Positions 8,211-10,883 of a DNA stretch of 10,883 bases are shown piece by piece. The stretch is from positions 1 to 10,883 of the forward strand of contig JAMQCK010001196.1 of the NCBI GenBank assembly GCA_024196135.1. The letters run 5' to 3'. Numbering within the stretch: the first letter of the stretch is position 1; each line of letters opens with the position of its first letter. This DNA comes from Pleurotus ostreatus/Saccharomyces cerevisiae fusant (lineage: Eukaryota; Opisthokonta). Both the position numbers and the translations under genes were made by a program. Below the pieces are notes generated by a model that saw only the letters and a list, made by a program, of their open reading frames with translations, did no database searches and was not told the origin of the DNA.

Positions 8211-10803
8211 CTACACCGCTTGCGTCTCCAGCAGCGCATTCTGCACCAGCCTCAGCGCCTGCTCCGAGCGCGGCTTCATGGAGCACTGGAAGGGCTTCGG
8301 ATGTCTGTAAGGTGCGTTAGCGGTATGATCTCCAGCGGTAGGTACGATCATGAGCGGTAAGTTGGATCAAGGTGGCAAGACACATCCGCGGAGCCGACTC
8401 GACTTCAGTGGACGGTCGCCCGATTCCGGGGACGGACGGACGCCCGATTTAGGGAACGTAATCCCCGATTTCGTAGCTCGTGTGCCCGATGCTCCCAAAC
8501 CCCCGCCCGATGCCCGATCCTCTCCAAATAGAGCACTAACCTGACGAAGCCCGTGGAGAACTCGCTCGAGGGCGTGATCTCCGCGCCTGTCTCATCGCGG
8601 GCCTTCTCGATGGTGAAGACGGTGGAAATGCGCGAGTTCAGGAGCCAGAGGGCCGCGTCGGCGAGGTGGCGGCCAGGGCTGAAGGTTTTATGCTTGAGTG
8701 AATACGACTCGGAAGACCGTTAGCTAGTATAGCTCACCATCGCCTACAGAGAAGAATGAGTGAGCGATGGTCTTCAAGCGCATGATCTAGACGTACCTTC
8801 GCCCGAAGCCAAAGACGCAGTCTAAAGCGGAGAAATAATGAAAGTCCAGGTCAGCAACCGACAAGTGTCATTGCGACGGAGACGAACCGCGTGGATCTCT
8901 GAGGTCAGGGTTCTCGAGGTAGCGTTCCGGGAGGAATTGATTGGGGTTCTCGCAGTCGTAAAGCATAGCGCTGGGCATATTAGATAGTGGAAGAGACAGG
9001 AATTGCGCGAAGCGCACTAGATGTTGGGTATGACGAAGGCATCTTCAGGAATGAGATAACCCTTGTAGATGTCGTCCTATCGCGAATGATGTGAGTCTTG
9101 GTCTAGGGAAGCAATGACAGGGACGCCCATACCTGCATTAGGCGATGTGGTATCGCCAACGGGACGGGGACGTTCCACCTGATAAGCAATTCATTGACAT
9201 CGATTCTCACGTCTCACGACAACGCGTTGCGCACCTGTAACACTCCTTCACGACACACTCGAAATACGGCATCAACGGCCGATCCTCAAAAGTGGGGAGG
9301 CGGTCGGGTCCAACGACGCGATCAATCTCCTCTTGGACCTTGGCGTAGACCTCTGGATGGAGAACCATGGCGAGCATGAACACTTCCGCCATACATGTCG
9401 TCTGGACGCCGTCAGTAAGGCGGAAGCGTCACTGCGAGACGGAGGGTCTTACGGTATCCTCGGCAGCTGTCACCGACTCAGCGCGAAGCCCATGAGCGAA
9501 GTCCTCACGTACCCGCGAACAGCGTCCCCGCGGCGCCCCTGATGTCATCCTCGTCTTCTTGCGACAAGGTTCCCTTGCCGGCCGCGGTATATTGCTCGAG
9601 CATCCGTGCCGTGAACGATGGCTGGGCGGTACCGGCGCTCTGGCGCCTCATCAGTCACCATTCTAGTAAGATCGTTCGCCGCACTCACCATTTGTTGCCT
9701 GACTTGCTCGAAGGGGAGGTTCATCATCTCGTCGACGGCTTGCCGTACCTCTTCGGCCTGTCTCTTGAAGCCTGCCAATGGCGCCCAGGTCGGCAGTTTC
9801 CTGTGCATTGAAGTCAGTGGAGGAATCCGAGGATTGAGAGCGCTCACACACTTCATAGACGGGAAGAATTCGACTAGGTTCGAGATGGGATACATATTGC
9901 CAATCTGAACTGTCAGTGTAGAGGCATGGTCGACTGCCAACCAACGTTAGAGCGTACACTACCGAGGCCTTTTCATCGCACTTACCAATCTTGACTAAAG
10001 GATCATCAACGGACGCGACATCGTGACCATAAGCAACTTTGAGCATAGTGCCAGCTGCAAATCTGAAACGGCATGAGCTATCGGCTACAGGCCGTCTAGC
10101 GCTCAAGAAGGCGCACCCTTTGATGTGATCCATCCAGTTATCTGGCGTCTTCAACAAGTTATCGAGCGCGATAGCGGTCTGGCGCAACTCCAGAGGCGTC
10201 ATGCTGTCGACGGCCTTCTGGTTCAACACTTGTTGAACGAAGCGCCGGTGCTTTCGGAAGCGCGGTCCGCTGCAGGCACATTAAATTGATGTTGGGTGAA
10301 AAAATGAATGGACGTACTAGTGAACGTGAGTTGTGGCATTGCCCCATCCCATCCTATGGCATGCGGTTAGCACCATGCGAAAACTACGAGCTACCATGAC
10401 TGACAGTTCAGCGAGCATCACGAATCGAGGACGGTCGGAGTAGATGGCGCTACGCCTCTCCATGAGATCCTGAGCAGCCTCGAACGTGTTAAGTATGATC
10501 ATATGTTTGCCGAAAATCTCAAGATGCACGACATCGCCTGGCCTACAAGTCAGCCTACTGCAACCAACGGGACCCGCTGCGCCGCGTCTCACCATATCGC
10601 TCCCTCCACTGCATGAAAGTAGCCTCCGGCGCCTGCGTGGGCATGTCAAGTACATTGCCTATGAGCGGCTTCCGCCGCGGACCAGGCGGATAAGGCGGGC
10701 GTGAACTGCCGGGTGCGTACAGCAGAGTCGCAGCACCGACGACGCAGGCAATAGCGAGGGCGCCCGCGGTCGTGGATGACATGGTGGTGGTGAGAGAAGA
10801 CAT
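8211..10803 (-). CDS. Cytochrome P450 monooxygenase, microsomal fungal type
   Basis: This is a heme-thiolate monooxygenase that would use NADPH-P450 reductase at the endoplasmic reticulum; the substrate is unknown. Minus-strand exons: 10803-10593, 10537-10405, 10353-10318, 10269-10117, 10062-9986, 9933-9852, 9800-9689, 9639-9513, 9466-9453, 9401-9235, 9178-9133, 9076-9018, 8970-8888, 8821-8797, 8743-8738, 8678-8541, 8304-8211. They join to 520 aa, full length for a P450. Seen: membrane anchor (about 12-30), proline hinge PPYPPGPRRKP (36-46), I-helix AAEDTT (311-316), ECYR as ExxR (368-371), PER (420-422), and heme loop FGFGRRRCPG (437-446) with ligand C444. The nearest types I recall are basidiomycete enzymes often labelled O-methylsterigmatocystin oxidoreductase-like; this is uncertain. 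An in-frame ATG at 10782 has a better context (CACCATG) and may be the real start. Most introns are 46-66 nt; the last is 236 nt. Donors GTCAGT and GTTCGT are weak. Confidence 0.93.
8311..8520. repeat. Degenerate short tandem repeats filling the last P450 intron
   Basis: Within the 236-nt intron (8305-8540) the hexamer GCGGTA recurs at 8320, 8335 and 8354. The hexamer CCCGAT recurs at 8419, 8443, 8464, 8485, 8506 and 8513, and three of those spacings are exactly 21 bp. This is a decayed minisatellite. It explains why this intron is four to five times longer than the others in the gene. Confidence 0.7.
8738..8743 (-). other. 6-nt micro-exon of the P450 gene (exon 15)
   Basis: The six bases GCGATG sit between a 53-nt intron ending TTCTCTGTAG and a 59-nt intron starting GTGAGC and containing CTAAC. 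They complete one arginine codon, supply a second and provide the first two bases of the heme-ligand cysteine codon. Without them the motif FxxGxRxCxG cannot be formed. Confidence 0.85.
9453..9466 (-). other. 14-nt micro-exon of the P450 gene (exon 9)
   Basis: This exon encodes most of the I-helix motif (end of A311, then AEDT). It lies between introns of 46 nt and 51 nt with phases 1 and 0. Joining it restores the expected AAEDTT sequence and the frame. Confidence 0.85.
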
Positions 10804-10837
10804 CGAATCCCACGCCTTTACGCATATGAGCGTGTCT

Positions 10838-10845
10838 CTTTTATA
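10838..10845 (-). promoter_or_regulatory. TATA box of the P450 gene
   Basis: The minus strand reads TATAAAAG here. Its first base is 42 bases upstream of the ATG at 10803 and 63 bases upstream of the ATG at 10782. With the usual spacing of about 30 bases to the transcript start, the later ATG would get a normal short leader and the earlier one a very short leader. Confidence 0.65.
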
Positions 10846-10883
10846 CCTAGTAGACGGCATGTCACGCGGGTCTGGGCGCCCAC

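Noticed and set aside
8350..8544. Plus-strand open frame with repeated Pro-Asp residues.
   Set aside because: It lies in the last P450 intron and results from the 21-bp repeat there; a multiple of three keeps the frame open.
8675..8700. Apparent replacement of the heme cysteine by serine, suggesting a dead P450.
   Set aside because: The AGC codon arises only if the intron upstream is read through. A 6-nt exon at 8738-8743 restores the cysteine with good splice sites.

Overview
The window looks like nuclear DNA of a filamentous basidiomycete, most likely an agaricomycete. The reasons are GC-rich coding sequence, genes cut by many very short GT-AG introns (mostly 46-75 nt) with CTNAN branch sites, several micro-exons, and tightly packed genes on both strands. 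There are no operons and no ribosome-binding sites. I rebuilt five genes exon by exon; every splice junction keeps the reading frame.

Layout, left to right. (1) Positions 1-443 carry a long imperfect terminal inverted repeat, as in a small non-autonomous DNA transposon whose left edge coincides with the window edge. (2) Positions 1070-2490 (minus) encode a 305-aa mitochondrial carrier of the citrate/tricarboxylate (Ctp1/SLC25A1) type in 8 exons; its last intron holds a 22-bp tandem repeat. (3) An 878-bp divergent intergenic region leads to positions 3369-5380 (plus), a 569-aa class I histone deacetylase of the Hos2/HDAC3 branch in 5 exons, with an intact zinc site and a long acidic plus GR-rich tail. 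(4) Positions 5572-6391 and 6901-7786 (plus) are two tandem paralogous genes of 3 exons each, with identical intron positions and phases. They encode small proteins with two predicted membrane segments that I do not recognise. (5) Positions 8211-10803 (minus) encode a complete 520-aa cytochrome P450 in 17 exons. It includes a 14-nt exon in the I-helix motif and a 6-nt exon without which the heme-ligand cysteine cannot be encoded.

The carrier and the deacetylase could be linked through metabolism: citrate export feeds cytosolic acetyl-CoA, which supplies the acetyl groups the deacetylase removes. That is inference; these are otherwise separate housekeeping genes. The P450 belongs to expanded fungal xenobiotic or secondary metabolism, but no other biosynthetic genes are visible beside it. 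I found no convincing new defence or mobile system. The most unusual items are the P450 micro-exons, the undescribed tandem paralog pair, the inverted-repeat element and the repeat-expanded last introns.
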